Below, one piece after another: positions 5,295-5,566 of a DNA stretch of 5,566 nt. The stretch is taken from the NCBI GenBank assembly GCA_964644705.1, contig CAZXYF010000205.1, positions 1 to 5,566 of the forward strand, read 5' to 3'. Every line of letters starts with the position of its first letter. Position 1 is the first letter of the stretch. Under the pieces are notes generated by a model. The model saw only the letters and a list, made by a program, of their open reading frames with translations. It was not told the DNA's origin and ran no database searches. Position numbers and translations under genes: made by a program. Origin of the DNA: CAZXYF01 sp964644705 (GTDB lineage: Bacteria; Planctomycetota; Brocadiia; SM23-32).

Positions 5295-5566
5295 AAAGAG
5301 GTTAGATCCATCGCCTCAACATATTCAGGGGTGGTTTGCGAGATATATCCTTATTTCGGGCTCACAACCACCTCGGAGCCCATCAAAACGCCCGTTGGGT
5401 AGGTTCTGGACAGCACTGTTTGCAACGTGTAACCCCAGAACTCCTGATCCGTTGGAAAATACAGTGAACCCCAATTCGCCTAATAGCTGGAAATAACATC
5501 CGGTGTACCCTTGGGGAAAAGTCGCTGCAGTTTGCCCCCCCGGGCCTGCCCCGGGGGGCCAGATGA
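5295..5566. other. Structured region with no confident gene
   Basis: No reading frame here is convincing. Hairpins are frequent: GGGCTC (5358-5363) with GAGCCC (5376-5381), and GTTCTGG (5403-5409) with CCAGAAC (5435-5441), the latter containing ACAG/CTGT (5410-5419). On the - strand, the frame entering at 5566 gives a protein-like tail ending in KGTPDVISSY at a TAG (5480-5482). The same frame continues after that stop with another 42 protein-like codons (including LYFPTDQEFWGY and YPTGVLMGSEVVVSPK) to a TAA at 5351-5353. This could be the end of a convergent gene or a decayed one. All three - strand frames are open over much of the region, so the evidence is weak. Confidence 0.35.
5534..5559. 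repeat. Strong GC-rich hairpin near the window end
   Basis: G5534-C5540 pairs with G5553-C5559, and after a bulged C5541, GGG (5542-5544) pairs with CCC (5550-5552) around a five-base loop. The ten G-C pairs would make a very stable stem. No T-run is seen on either strand next to it, and the window ends seven bases later, so a terminator role cannot be judged. Confidence 0.5.

Noticed and set aside
5196..5308. TAGATC repeated at 5196-5201 and 5303-5308 (approximately) as a target-site duplication around the inverted repeat
   Set aside because: The copies do not sit symmetrically at the ends of the repeat, and a 6-base match is easily due to chance.
5152..5496. + strand frame of 114 codons after the aldolase
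   Set aside because: It begins inside the aldolase gene and crosses the long inverted repeat; its composition is not protein-like and it has no ribosome binding site.

Overview
The window reads as ordinary bacterial chromosome of moderate GC content: four or five ribosome-bound genes on the + strand, short intergenic gaps, and no tRNA, rRNA, CRISPR array or transposase. The gene set is a uroporphyrinogen decarboxylase-like (URO-D) protein that is not HemE, stand-alone HDOD proteins, and a GntR/FCD regulator beside a sialate-lyase-like aldolase. That mix is typical of the large PVC-type genomes (Lentisphaerota, Kiritimatiellota, Planctomycetota). The taxonomic guess is inference from gene content only.

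Layout. Positions 1-81 are a leader with a strong ribosome binding site for a URO-D-superfamily protein (82-1209). A gap with a possible promoter (1245-1272) and an inverted repeat (1294-1331) leads to the first HDOD protein (1389-2255, with a possible GTG start at 1350). A 122-bp gap that can fold into hairpins separates it from a second HDOD protein (2378-3247). The two align without gaps at about 65% identity by hand count, so they look like a tandem duplication. A 345-378-bp non-coding stretch follows. It holds a good sigma70-like promoter whose -10 box lies under a perfect inverted repeat, a likely operator. This promoter faces a two-gene unit: a GntR-family FCD regulator (3626-4270) and an N-acetylneuraminate-lyase-type aldolase (4263-5198), whose reading frames overlap by 8 bases. 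The last 368 bases have no confident gene. They contain a 21-bp-arm inverted repeat built of purine/pyrimidine hexamers, further hairpins, and a possible decayed gene end on the - strand.

How the genes work together. The regulator and aldolase form one transcription unit and resemble a NanR/NanA pair: a ligand-binding repressor controlling cleavage of a sialic acid or related keto-acid sugar into pyruvate and an aldehyde sugar. The HDOD pair is probably a separate signalling or regulatory unit. The URO-D-like gene shows no obvious functional link to the others. No complete new system is evident. The points most worth a second look are the regulator's unusual recognition helix with its nearby palindrome, the tandem HDOD pair with near-complete HD metal ligands, and the structured 3' region.
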